Source: an uncultured Oscillospiraceae bacterium (GTDB taxonomy: Bacteria > Bacillota > Clostridia > Oscillospirales > Oscillospiraceae). From it: a DNA stretch of 5,985 bases. Made by a program: the position numbers and the translations under genes. Positions 1 through 5,985 of this stretch are shown here, in pieces (position 1 is the stretch's first letter; each line of letters begins with the position of its first letter). Under the pieces are notes generated by a model. That model had not been told where the DNA came from and made no database searches. It saw nothing but the letters and a program-made list of their open reading frames with translations. The stretch lies in assembly GCA_934546725.1 (NCBI GenBank), contig CAKTED010000108.1, forward strand, positions 1 to 5,985, read 5' to 3'.

Positions 1-18
1 GTATGCGCACGGCGGCGC

Positions 19-60
19 AATAAAAATACCACCGGCAGCGTTCTGGAGCCGCCGGTGGTA
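19..60 (-). terminator. Rho-independent terminator closing the pgsA end of the operon
   Basis: Read on the minus strand, a perfect 10-bp stem TACCACCGGC / GCCGGTGGTA (bases 60-51 paired with 36-27) is followed at once by TTTTTATT (26-19). The stem can be extended inward by a G-U pair (50/37) and two G-C pairs (49/38 and 48/39), leaving an 8-nt loop at 47-40. That wobble pair would be a C-A mismatch in a plus-strand RNA, which favours the minus orientation. The stem begins 11 nt after the pgsA stop codon, where a terminator for this gene block is expected. A T-run at 67-72 on the plus strand means the element might also work in the other direction, more weakly. Confidence 0.9.
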
Positions 61-71
61 CCGGTCTTTTT

Positions 72-623
72 TCAGTTCATTTTCTTAACGTTCAGCAGGG
101 CGCGGTTTTTGATGAAGTACTCTGCGCCGGAAATCACTGTCAGAACTACCATTATCGCAACGCATAGCCAGTCTATGGTAATCGAGCCCGCAATTGCGAT
201 ATCGTGCAGCGGCGTGAGCATTACGCAGATGGCAACGATGGAGCAGGCTGTTTTGACCTTTCCCGAATACGCCGCCGCGATGACTATACCGTTATCCACG
301 GCGATAAGACGCAGCGCCGTCACGGCAAACTCGCGCGCGATAATTATGAAGGCCGCCCAGCCGGGACACTGCCCCTTATCCACAAAGAGGATTATCGCCG
401 CAGCAACGAGCAGCTTGTCTGCGAGAGGATCCATAAATTTTCCAAAATCGGTTATCTGATTATATTTCCGCGCGATGTGGCCGTCGATATAGTCCGTTAT
501 GCTCGCCGCCGCAAAAAGCACGAGCGCCACTATCTGAGAACCGGGAAGCTCCACGAGCATGGCCGCAATAAAAAACGGGATCATCGCCATTCTGATGATC
601 GTAAGCTTATTTGCCGTCGTCAT
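72..623 (-). CDS. pgsA: CDP-diacylglycerol--glycerol-3-phosphate 3-phosphatidyltransferase
   Basis: This 183-residue integral membrane enzyme should transfer the phosphatidyl group from CDP-diacylglycerol to sn-glycerol-3-phosphate. The product is phosphatidylglycerolphosphate, the committed precursor of phosphatidylglycerol and cardiolipin. The CDP-alcohol phosphatidyltransferase signature is intact: D44, D47-G48, A51-R52, G61, D65 and D69, in the usual order DG-x2-AR-x8-G-x3-D-x3-D. These are the metal- and substrate-binding aspartates. Several hydrophobic stretches (about residues 8-24, 31-43, 70-82, 88-107 and 150-172) fit a multi-pass protein, and the length is normal for the family. The N-terminus TANKLTIIRM is typical of PgsA. 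The start is ATG with AAAGGA (635-640) 11 nt upstream, a slightly long spacing. It lies 28 nt after rimO and is the last gene before the terminator. The closest alternative is another CDP-alcohol transferase such as cardiolipin synthase or PssA, but overall similarity favours PgsA. Confidence 0.95.
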   Translation of the reverse strand: MTTANKLTIIRMAMIPFFIAAMLVELPGSQIVALVLFAAASITDYIDGHIARKYNQITDFGKFMDPLADKLLVAAAIILFVDKGQCPGWAAFIIIAREFAVTALRLIAVDNGIVIAAAYSGKVKTACSIVAICVMLTPLHDIAIAGSITIDWLCVAIMVVLTVISGAEYFIKNRALLNVKKMN

Positions 624-651
624 GTTTCAAAACATCCTTTCGCAAAGTCTT

Positions 652-1974
652 TCACTCAACCGTTTCGCCCGTCAGATCGCCGTCCACGGTATCGGTAATG
701 CGCACGTTCACAAATTCGCCGGCGCGCGCGCCGCTGCCGGTGAAGAACACCTTGCCGTCCACCTCCGGCGAATCGGCATAGCTGCGGCCATACCAGCACT
801 CCGCCAGTCTGTCATATCCCTCGCAGAGTATCTCCAGGGTCTGACCCATGCGCGAGGCGTTATATTCGTCAATAATGCGTGACTGGAGATCAACGAGCAG
901 CTCTGCGCGGTGCTCCGCCGTCTCCGTATCCGGGCGCTCCATGCGCTCTGCGGGCGTGCCCTCCTCCGGGGAATAGGCGAAAACGCCGGCACGTTCTATC
1001 CTGGCGCGCTTCATGAATTCGCAAAGCTGCTCAAACTCCGCCTCGCCCTCGCCCGGCAGCCCGGTTATGATGCTCGTGCGCAGCACAAGGCCGGGGATGC
1101 GCTCTCTGAGCTTTATGAACAGCGCCTCTATCTCCTCGCCGGTTCCGCGGCGATTCATGGCCCGCAATATTTTATTGTTAATATGCTGAATGGGGATGTC
1201 AAGATATTTTACGACTTTGCTTTCATTCGCAATGGTCTCGATAAGCTCGTCGTCAATAAGCTCGGGGTAGAGATAATGCAGGCGGATCCAGTGCAGCCCC
1301 TCGATCTCCGCAAGCCTTCTTATGAGCTCGCTGAGCATTTTTTTGCCGTAAAGATCAGTTCCATAGCGCGTTATGTCCTGCGCGACGACGATAAGCTCCT
1401 TAACGCCCTGCTCCGCAAGCTCCCGCGCCTCGCGCAAAATACCCTCCATCGGGCGGCTGCGGTACCGTCCCCTGAGCTTCGGGATGATGCAGTATGCGCA
1501 GCGGTTATCACAGCCCTCGGCTATCTTTATGTACGCCCAGCCGTCGCCGGAGGTGACCACCCTGTCCGTTTCCTCCACGGCGGCGTTGATATCGCCGAAG
1601 CGCAGCGGAGTTTCGTCCCGCTCCACGGCCTTTATAACGTCCACGATCTCCAAAAAGCTGCCGCAGCCGACGAGCGCGTCCACCTCGGGCATTTCTCTGA
1701 TGATCTCTTCCTTATACCGCTCCGGCAGGCAGCCCGCAACGATTATTTTCTTCAGGCGGCCCTCCTTTTTGAGCTCCGCGAACTCGAGGATATTGTTTAT
1801 AGCCTCGGTTTTCGCGCTCTCAATGAAGCCGCAGGTGTTGATTATGAGAAAATCCGCGTTTTCAAGCTCGCCCGTCAGCTCGTATCCGGCGTCGTTCAGA
1901 AGCCAGAGCATCTGCTCGCTGTTCACCATGTTTTTGGCACAGCCGAGCGAAACCATTCCTATTTTATATGACAT
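652..1974 (-). CDS. rimO: Ribosomal protein S12 methylthiotransferase RimO
   Basis: This is a cytoplasmic radical-SAM enzyme that adds a methylthio group to the conserved aspartate of ribosomal protein S12. The 440-residue length is normal. The N-terminal UPF0004 domain carries the three cysteines for one Fe-S cluster: C12 (SLGCAKN), C48 (INTCGF) and C82 (AGCLPERY). The radical-SAM domain carries the second cluster in CDNRCAYC (C155, C159, C162). The following LRGRYRSRP, then HYLYPE and DIPIQHI, match RimO better than its tRNA-modifying relatives MiaB and MtaB. A TRAM domain fills roughly the last 65 residues, including GRSYADSPEVDG. The segment after C12 reads NMVNSE where many members have NLVDSE; this is probably lineage variation. 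The ATG overlaps the recX stop in TGATG, so translation is probably coupled to recX; GGGGA at 1984-1988 is a modest ribosome binding site. All catalytic residues I can check are present. Confidence 0.96.
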   Translation of the reverse strand: MSYKIGMVSLGCAKNMVNSEQMLWLLNDAGYELTGELENADFLIINTCGFIESAKTEAINNILEFAELKKEGRLKKIIVAGCLPERYKEEIIREMPEVDALVGCGSFLEIVDVIKAVERDETPLRFGDINAAVEETDRVVTSGDGWAYIKIAEGCDNRCAYCIIPKLRGRYRSRPMEGILREARELAEQGVKELIVVAQDITRYGTDLYGKKMLSELIRRLAEIEGLHWIRLHYLYPELIDDELIETIANESKVVKYLDIPIQHINNKILRAMNRRGTGEEIEALFIKLRERIPGLVLRTSIITGLPGEGEAEFEQLCEFMKRARIERAGVFAYSPEEGTPAERMERPDTETAEHRAELLVDLQSRIIDEYNASRMGQTLEILCEGYDRLAECWYGRSYADSPEVDGKVFFTGSGARAGEFVNVRITDTVDGDLTGETVE

Positions 1975-2618
1975 CAGCAGTCATCCCCGTAACTTTCATC
2001 AAAATATCGCGCCATCGCACTTTTTATCTGCTCCCAGGAGAATCCGCGCCGGTAAAGCGCGTCGGAAATTTTCTTCTTCGCCTTCGGATCGGCCTCGCGC
2101 CCGGAAAGCCTGCGCTCGATGAAGCGGTCTATCCGCTCCTCCTCGCCGCACAGCTCCTCAAGAGCCTCCTGCCAGTATTCGCGCGGAATGCATCGGCGGC
2201 GAAACTCCTCGCGTATGCGCCCCGCGCCCCAGCCCTTTGCGCTGTAATGGCGAACGATGCTCTTCGCGTATTCTTCGTCGTTCAATGCGCCGAGTCTTAA
2301 AAGCCATTCCGCCGCGTCCGCCGCGTTTTCCCGGCTCTCGCCCTTCTCGCAGAGCTTTTTTACAAGCTCTCCGGCAGACATTGCCCTGTAAGCCAGCAGC
2401 GCGGCGGCGCGCTCCTTCGTCCTGGCGAGCGCGGCAGCGGCGCAGAGCGCGGAATATTCCCCGCTTTCAAGCTCCCTGCCCTCATAAAGAGCAAAGTCCG
2501 CCGCGTCCGCCGCGCGGCACAGGAGCACTTCGCCGTTTGAAAACGCAAGCTCAAAGGTATCCTTTTTATTCTTCGCCGCCCGCATGCTCTCAAGCCGCAG
2601 CGGCGCTTCCTCAGCCAT
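1974..2618 (-). CDS. recX: Regulatory protein RecX
   Basis: RecX binds RecA filaments and modulates, usually restrains, strand exchange and coprotease activity. The gene overlaps the 3' end of recA by 8 nt (ATGGCTGA), the classic recA-recX arrangement, and this context strongly supports the call. The protein has 214 residues from this ATG. It shows the alpha-helical repeat pattern of the family: [21 protein letters not shown] (about 73-93), then [18 protein letters not shown] and [14 protein letters not shown], and further charged helices with a final [16 protein letters not shown] segment. An N-terminal beta-type region ([14 protein letters not shown]) precedes the helices, as in longer Firmicute RecX proteins. 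A TTG codon immediately upstream (2619-2621) could also start it; I prefer the ATG. There is no good Shine-Dalgarno sequence, so expression probably depends on ribosomes finishing recA, keeping RecX below RecA in amount. Its stop overlaps the rimO start by one base. Confidence 0.92.
   Translation of the reverse strand: MAEEAPLRLESMRAAKNKKDTFELAFSNGEVLLCRAADAADFALYEGRELESGEYSALCAAAALARTKERAAALLAYRAMSAGELVKKLCEKGESRENAADAAEWLLRLGALNDEEYAKSIVRHYSAKGWGAGRIREEFRRRCIPREYWQEALEELCGEEERIDRFIERRLSGREADPKAKKKISDALYRRGFSWEQIKSAMARYFDESYGDDC
2308..2514. repeat. Two identical 18-bp direct copies inside recX
   Basis: TCCGCCGCGTCCGCCGCG occurs at 2308-2325 and again at 2497-2514, exactly 189 bases (63 codons) apart and in the same reading frame. 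Both copies encode Ala-Ala-Asp-Ala-Ala. Each copy is itself nearly a tandem repeat of a 9-mer. They most likely reflect Ala-rich helices plus strong codon preference rather than a functional DNA repeat. Confidence 0.4.
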
Positions 2619-3714
2619 CAAAATCGTCTGCGCTCACGTCAACGGCTCTTCCGGCCGCTACCGCCGCGGCCTTTGACTGCGGGCTCATGAGCTTGAAAGC
2701 GTTTTTCATGATCTCTTCCTGATACTGCTCGGCAAGGTCCGGATGCTCCTTCATATACTGCTTCACATTGTCCTTGCCCTGCATGCGCTCGCCGTTCACG
2801 GTGAACCACGAGCCGCTTTTTTCTATAAGGCCGAGGTTTATACCCATATCGATTATCTCGCTCATGCGGGAGATGCCCTCGCCGTAGAGGATATCGAACT
2901 CCGCCGTGCGGAAAGGCGGCGCGACCTTGTTTTTCGTTACCTTTACCTTTGTGCGGCTGCCGATGGTCTCGCTGCCGTTTTTCAGCGTTTCCACGCGGCG
3001 CACGTCAAGACGCACGCTGGAATAGAACTTCAGCGCGCGGCCGCCGGTCGTAGTCTCGGGGTTGCCGTACATTACGCCGATCTTTTCACGCAGCTGGTTT
3101 ATGAAGATGACGATGCAGTTCGTCTTTGATATCGAGCCCGCGAGCTTTCTGAGCGCCTGAGACATGAGTCTTGCATGCAGACCCACGACGCTGTCTCCCA
3201 TTTCCGCCTCTATCTCCGCACGCGGAACAAGCGCCGCGACGGAGTCCACAACGACGACGTCAACCGCGCCGGAGCGCACGAGAGCCTCGGTTATCTCCAG
3301 CGCCTGCTCGCCGGTATCCGGCTGCGAAATGAGCAGGTTATCTATATCCACGCCGAGAGCGCGGGCATAGGTCGGGTCAAGCGCATGCTCCGCGTCCACA
3401 AAAGCCACCTCGCCGCCCTTCTTCTGCGCGGAGGCAAGGATATGCAGCGCAAGCGTCGTTTTACCTGAGGACTCGGGTCCGTATATCTCAATGATCCTTC
3501 CTCTCGGAACTCCGCCGATGCCCAGCGCGATATCCAGCGATATCGAACCGGTGGATATCGCCTCTATGTTAAGGTTGGCGCTCTCGCCAAGGCGCATGAT
3601 CGATCCCTTACCGTAGGTGCGCTCTATCTGCGCCATGGCCGTCTCCAGTGCTTTTTTCTTATCAGACGCCGGAGCCGCCGACTCCACGGTATGCTTTTTA
3701 TTTGAGGCTGCCAC
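2611..3714 (-). CDS. recA: Recombinase RecA
   Basis: RecA is the ATP-dependent strand-exchange protein of homologous recombination and the coprotease that triggers LexA cleavage. The 367 residues include the Walker A motif GPESSGKTT (79-87), the Walker B strand [12 protein letters not shown] (151-162, with D157), the catalytic-glutamate region VDAEHALD (106-113), the [21 protein letters not shown] block (205-225, containing loop L2) and the [12 protein letters not shown] segment. The C-terminus is acidic (SADDFDG), as usual. The first 20 or so residues are a lineage-specific extension rich in Lys, Ser and Ala. The start codon is GTG; an in-frame TAG two codons upstream excludes any earlier start, and the next in-frame Met (27) would remove part of the conserved [10 protein letters not shown] helix. 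AAAGGA lies 9 nt upstream. It follows prmC by 34 nt and overlaps recX. No GAAC-N4-GTTC type SOS box is visible ahead of it. Confidence 0.99.
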   Translation of the reverse strand: MAASNKKHTVESAAPASDKKKALETAMAQIERTYGKGSIMRLGESANLNIEAISTGSISLDIALGIGGVPRGRIIEIYGPESSGKTTLALHILASAQKKGGEVAFVDAEHALDPTYARALGVDIDNLLISQPDTGEQALEITEALVRSGAVDVVVVDSVAALVPRAEIEAEMGDSVVGLHARLMSQALRKLAGSISKTNCIVIFINQLREKIGVMYGNPETTTGGRALKFYSSVRLDVRRVETLKNGSETIGSRTKVKVTKNKVAPPFRTAEFDILYGEGISRMSEIIDMGINLGLIEKSGSWFTVNGERMQGKDNVKQYMKEHPDLAEQYQEEIMKNAFKLMSPQSKAAAVAAGRAVDVSADDFDG

Positions 3715-3723
3715 GCTCTATCA

Positions 3724-3729
3724 TCCTTT
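3724..3729 (-). promoter_or_regulatory. Ribosome binding site of recA, supporting a GTG start
   Basis: On the minus strand AAAGGA lies 9 nt before the GTG codon at 3714-3712. The ATG that overlaps the end of this site (AAAGGATG) is in another frame, and the codons ahead of GTG read TAG AGC, so GTG is the earliest possible start of recA. Confidence 0.8.
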
Positions 3730-3734
3730 CAAGC

Positions 3735-3748
3735 TTATGAAATCATAA
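3735..3748. repeat. Small perfect dyad in the prmC-recA gap
   Basis: The bases TTATGA-AA-TCATAA form a perfect 6-bp inverted repeat with a 2-base centre. It lies in the AT-rich 34-nt gap between the prmC stop and the recA start, directly upstream of the recA ribosome binding site. The 2-base centre is too short for a hairpin loop, so if it does anything it would be a protein-binding half-site pair. On the minus strand it contains TATGAT, a -10-like hexamer, but no convincing -35 lies 16-18 bases upstream. Function is unproven. Confidence 0.35.
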
Positions 3749-4627
3749 TTATTTTTGAAAAATCGCCGCGCGCTCAACGCCTATCGTATCGCGAGCGCTT
3801 CCGAGCCAGGAAAGACCCTGCGCGGCGCCAAGCCGCATAATATCTCCACACTGGCCGAGCCCGCACTCAAAAACGAGATATCCGCCATCATTAAGGGCTG
3901 CGCGCCATTTTTCGCACACGGCGCGGTAAAAATCCAGCCCGTCGTCTCCGCCGTCAAGCGCGGAGCGCGGCTCAAAATCGCGCACGGAGGCATCCAGCGC
4001 CGCGATATCCCTTTTGGGGATATACGGCGGATTGCAAACGATAAGATCAAAGCCCGCAAGCATCGCCTCCGGCGGCTTAAGGGCATCGGCCTGAATGCAC
4101 ATGCACCTTGCCGAGACCTTATTGATAACGGTGTTCTGCCTGGCTATTTTCAGTGCGGGCGCGGAAATATCCGCCAGTACAACGCGCGCCTCCGGCACGT
4201 TCCTTGCAATGGCTATGCCGATGCAGCCGCTGCCGGTGCAGAGATCGAGCACGCGCGGCCCCTCCCGGCCCTTTATAAGCTCTATCGCCCGCTCGACCAC
4301 GACCTCGGTATCCACGCGCGGAATGAGCACGTCCGGCGACACTATCATCGGCAGGCCGTAAAATTCCCAGCCGCCGCTGATGTAGGCCGCGGGCTCGCCC
4401 CTTTCCCGGCGCGATATCATCTCCTCCGCCTTCGCCTCATACTCCGGCGAAGCGTAAAGGCGCATGTCCCGTATAAATTCATCAACGGTCTTTCCCGCCG
4501 CGAAGGCCAGCAGCAGCCGCGCCTCGACCGAGGCGGCGGCGTTTATCTCCTCCGCGCTGCCCTCGCCGAAGGATGCCTTAAGCCGCCTTTTCGCGTCGAT
4601 ATAAATGTCGTTATACGTTTTTGCCAA
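3749..4627 (-). CDS. prmC: Peptide chain release factor N5-glutamine methyltransferase PrmC
   Basis: PrmC (HemK) methylates the glutamine of the GGQ motif in release factors RF1 and RF2, using S-adenosylmethionine, in the cytoplasm. The 292 residues have the expected two-part layout. An N-terminal helical domain (about 1-85) serves release-factor recognition. It is followed by the linker VLIPRVDTE (100-108; most members have PRPETE or PRPDTE, so V105 replaces a common Pro) and the class I methyltransferase domain. The SAM-binding loop DLCTGSGCIGIAIA starts at 128 and the catalytic NPPY is at 199-202. The start codon is TTG; the preceding in-frame codons are TAA GGC, so no earlier start is possible, and the next in-frame Met is residue 55. 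The gap from the DUF1385 gene is only 6 nt and contains AAGG too close to the start, suggesting translational coupling. The prfA gene, often beside prmC, is not adjacent here. Confidence 0.95.
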   Translation of the reverse strand: MAKTYNDIYIDAKRRLKASFGEGSAEEINAAASVEARLLLAFAAGKTVDEFIRDMRLYASPEYEAKAEEMISRRERGEPAAYISGGWEFYGLPMIVSPDVLIPRVDTEVVVERAIELIKGREGPRVLDLCTGSGCIGIAIARNVPEARVVLADISAPALKIARQNTVINKVSARCMCIQADALKPPEAMLAGFDLIVCNPPYIPKRDIAALDASVRDFEPRSALDGGDDGLDFYRAVCEKWRAALNDGGYLVFECGLGQCGDIMRLGAAQGLSWLGSARDTIGVERAAIFQK

Positions 4628-4633
4628 GCCTTA

Positions 4634-5584
4634 TCACCACGCATCCGAGCCTTTTTCCTCGGGTATTACAAGCTCCATCGCCTTTATGGCCACCTCTATC
4701 ATGCCGTCGTCCGGCTCAAATACGGTGAGGTGCTGAAGCGCCTTTCCCGGAGCCGAGAGCACGGCGGAGAGCCAGTTATCGTGCCGCCCGGCCCAGCGGA
4801 TAAGCTCGTAGCTTATTCCGACGACCACCGGCAGAAGCGCCAGTCTGAGCAGCATTCTTATAATGGGGCTCGACCAGCTTACAACTGAGAAAACCAGTAT
4901 GCTTATTAGCATGACTATGAAAAGAAAGCTCGTGCCGCAGCGGGGGTGATACTTTGACTGCGGGCGAACATTGTCCACCGTCAGCGGCAGACCGTTTTCG
5001 TAGCAGAATATCGTTTTGTGCTCCGCGCCGTGGTATTCAAAAACGCGGTGGATATCCTTCATGCGCGTCGCAAGACCGATATAGGCAAGAAATATCGCTA
5101 TCCGGATAACGCCCTCTATAAGATTCATAAGTATCCGCGAATCAACAAAGCGCTGGAAAAGCCCCGCGGCAAGCGTTGGCAGCAGCATGAACAGCACAAC
5201 GGCAATGCCGATGCCGAACACCATCGCAAAGGCGATTATGAGCTTTTCCGCCTTTTCTCCGCCGAATTTTTTCTCTATCCACTTATCGAATCTGGATTGC
5301 TGCGCCTCCTGCTCATCCTCCGGCATCTGCTCGGCGGAGAACATGAGCGCTCTCACCCCGCTTGCCATTGAAACGAGGAAGTTTACGCAGCCGCGTATGA
5401 ACGGCCAGCCCAGTATGGGATATTTATCCTTAATAAATTTGAGCTCTTCTTCCTTTATAACAAGGCCGTCGCGCCCGCGAACAACGATGGCGCGCTTTTT
5501 CGGCCCCTGCATCATGATCCCCTCAATGAGCGCCTGACCGCCTATCGAGGTGCGAAACCCTCCGTTTTTCTCCTTTTTCGCCGT
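4634..5584 (-). CDS. DUF1385 family membrane protein (YqhQ-like), non-standard start
   Basis: This is a multi-pass membrane protein of the DUF1385 family (B. subtilis YqhQ). The family has been described as predicted metal-dependent, but its reaction is not established. The family hallmarks are present: the N-terminal SIGGQALIEGIMMQGP, HGAEHK (about 185-190) and HPRCGTSF (about 213-220). Hydrophobic spans lie near 115-137, 151-173, 220-237 and 245-262. The first ATG, at 5515, falls inside the conserved N-terminal motif and would lose GGQALIEG. The open frame continues upstream to a TGA at 5618-5620 but contains no ATG, GTG or TTG. I place the start at ACG (5582-5584) because AAAGGAG lies 9 nt before it, the same spacing as at recA, and the protein would begin (M)AKKEKNGGFRTSIGG, a typical family N-terminus of about 316 residues in total. 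CTG at 5591-5593 is the alternative, as is a base error in an original ATG. The family call is firm; the exact start is not. Confidence 0.88.
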   Translation of the reverse strand, partial: TAKKEKNGGFRTSIGGQALIEGIMMQGPKKRAIVVRGRDGLVIKEEELKFIKDKYPILGWPFIRGCVNFLVSMASGVRALMFSAEQMPEDEQEAQQSRFDKWIEKKFGGEKAEKLIIAFAMVFGIGIAVVLFMLLPTLAAGLFQRFVDSRILMNLIEGVIRIAIFLAYIGLATRMKDIHRVFEYHGAEHKTIFCYENGLPLTVDNVRPQSKYHPRCGTSFLFIVMLISILVFSVVSWSSPIIRMLLRLALLPVVVGISYELIRWAGRHDNWLSAVLSAPGKALQHLTVFEPDDGMIEVAIKAMELVIPEEKGSDAW

Positions 5585-5593
5585 TTTTACCAG

Positions 5594-5600
5594 CTCCTTT
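5594..5600 (-). promoter_or_regulatory. Ribosome binding site deciding the DUF1385 start
   Basis: On the minus strand AAAGGAG ends 9 nt before the ACG codon at 5584. A second, overlapping AAAGGA (5600-5605), which includes part of the kinase stop codon, lies 6 nt before the CTG at 5593. The strong site shows that initiation is expected here, well upstream of the first ATG at 5515. Confidence 0.6.
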
Positions 5601-5603
5601 CCT

Positions 5604-5985
5604 TTACTGCTGCTTATTCACCGGGAGCATTACGGTAACTATCGTCCCGCCCCCGGCGGCATTTTCTATATTGATTATACCGTCGTGCAGCCGCACTATC
5701 TCGTCGCACACGGCAAGACCGATGCCGCTGCCGCGCTCCTTGCTGCTGCCCTTATAAAACTTGTCCTTAACGTGCGGCAGCTCGTCCTCCGGAATTCCGG
5801 GACCAAAATCGCGCACCGTGATGCGGACATAATCCCGCTCCGTCCCCTCAAAGCCGCACTCGAGGCCGATGCCTACGATTATCCGCCTGCCCTCGCGGCC
5901 GTACTTGGCCGCGTTATCGAGAACGTTGAGAAAAACCTGCTTCAGGCGCTGCGGATCCGCCGCTATCATCGGCAGCGGCTCGTCC
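5604..5985 (-). CDS. Sensor histidine kinase, C-terminal ATPase part (partial)
   Basis: Only the last 126 residues are in the window; the N-terminal sensor, membrane and phospho-acceptor domains lie beyond the right edge, and the frame stays open to that edge. The visible part is a complete HATPase_c core of the PhoR/ResE type. The N box is NVLDNAAKYG, the G1 box DFGPGIP, the F box KFYKGS and the G2 box GSGIGLAV; a terminal strand GTIVTVMLPV ends before TAA. All nucleotide-binding motifs are intact, so the kinase is probably active. It would autophosphorylate a histidine and pass the phosphate to a response regulator. The partner regulator, the signal and the subfamily cannot be told from this fragment. 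The stop is 19 nt before the DUF1385 start, so the two genes are probably co-transcribed and possibly translationally coupled. Confidence 0.93.
   Translation of the reverse strand, partial: DEPLPMIAADPQRLKQVFLNVLDNAAKYGREGRRIIVGIGLECGFEGTERDYVRITVRDFGPGIPEDELPHVKDKFYKGSSKERGSGIGLAVCDEIVRLHDGIINIENAAGGGTIVTVMLPVNKQQ

Noticed and set aside
1..26. Possible end of another gene at the left edge
   Set aside because: Only about 20 bases precede the terminator T-run, too few to assign a frame or product.
204..698. Plus-strand open frame opposite pgsA
   Set aside because: The composition is rich in Arg, His and Asp, it is antisense to an intact pgsA, and it runs past the rimO stop without any supporting motif.
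910..1971. Long plus-strand open frame (353 codons) opposite rimO
   Set aside because: It lies wholly within rimO, whose Fe-S and radical-SAM motifs are intact. The antisense product has no recognisable family.
1373..2122. Plus-strand open frame (249 codons) across the recX-rimO junction
   Set aside because: It is low-complexity, rich in Ser, Arg and Ile, antisense to two real genes, and matches no family I recognise.
3738..3780. Possible promoter for recA (TATGAT with an upstream TTGAGC)
   Set aside because: The TTGAGC to TATGAT spacing is about 24 bases, too long for a standard promoter, and the hexamer at the right distance is CGCGGC.
3755..4888. Long plus-strand open frame (377 codons) opposite prmC and the DUF1385 gene
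   Set aside because: It is antisense to two clearly recognised genes, has no recognisable domain, and is rich in Arg, His and Ala, as expected from a complementary frame in GC-rich DNA.
1..5985. Mobile element, CRISPR array, tRNA, riboswitch or defence system
   Set aside because: No regularly spaced repeats, terminal inverted repeats, transposase or cloverleaf-like sequence was seen. The window is almost fully occupied by recognised core genes.

Overview
The window is an ordinary, tightly packed block of core chromosomal genes. All seven coding regions lie on the minus strand, so transcription runs from high to low coordinates. The content and style point to a GC-rich, low-copy-gut-type Firmicute of class Clostridia, perhaps Oscillospirales. 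The basis is the DUF1385 (YqhQ) protein next to prmC, recA with recX, rimO with pgsA, purine-rich AAAGGA-type ribosome binding sites, and a histidine kinase of the PhoR/ResE style. The taxonomic placement is inference from gene style; no 16S rRNA or other marker is present.

In order of transcription the layout is as follows. First comes the C-terminal catalytic end of a sensor histidine kinase (5604-5985, cut by the window edge). It is followed by a multi-pass membrane protein of the DUF1385 family (4634-5584), prmC for release-factor glutamine methylation (3749-4627), recA (2611-3714), recX (1974-2618), rimO for ribosomal protein S12 methylthiolation (652-1974) and pgsA for phosphatidylglycerolphosphate synthesis (72-623). 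A strong Rho-independent terminator (19-60) closes the unit 11 bases after the pgsA stop. Junctions are short: 19 nt, 6 nt, 34 nt, an 8-nt overlap, a 1-nt TGATG overlap, and 28 nt. The block therefore looks like one operon or a set of overlapping transcripts whose first promoter lies beyond the right edge. No stretch over 300 bases lacks a gene.

Functionally the genes fall into DNA repair (RecA and its modulator RecX), modification of the translation machinery (PrmC and RimO, both using S-adenosylmethionine), membrane lipid synthesis (PgsA), and a membrane/sensory part (kinase and DUF1385). Neither a CinA gene nor an rny gene sits next to recA, unlike the common Bacillus/Clostridium arrangement.

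I found no new defence, mobile or otherwise undescribed system. The most useful points concern start codons. The DUF1385 gene has its conserved N-terminus encoded upstream of its first ATG, with no ATG, GTG or TTG available, so an ACG (or CTG) start or a base error is needed. The next two genes start with TTG and GTG, each fixed by an in-frame stop two codons upstream. A small perfect dyad lies in the only AT-rich gap, just ahead of recA.
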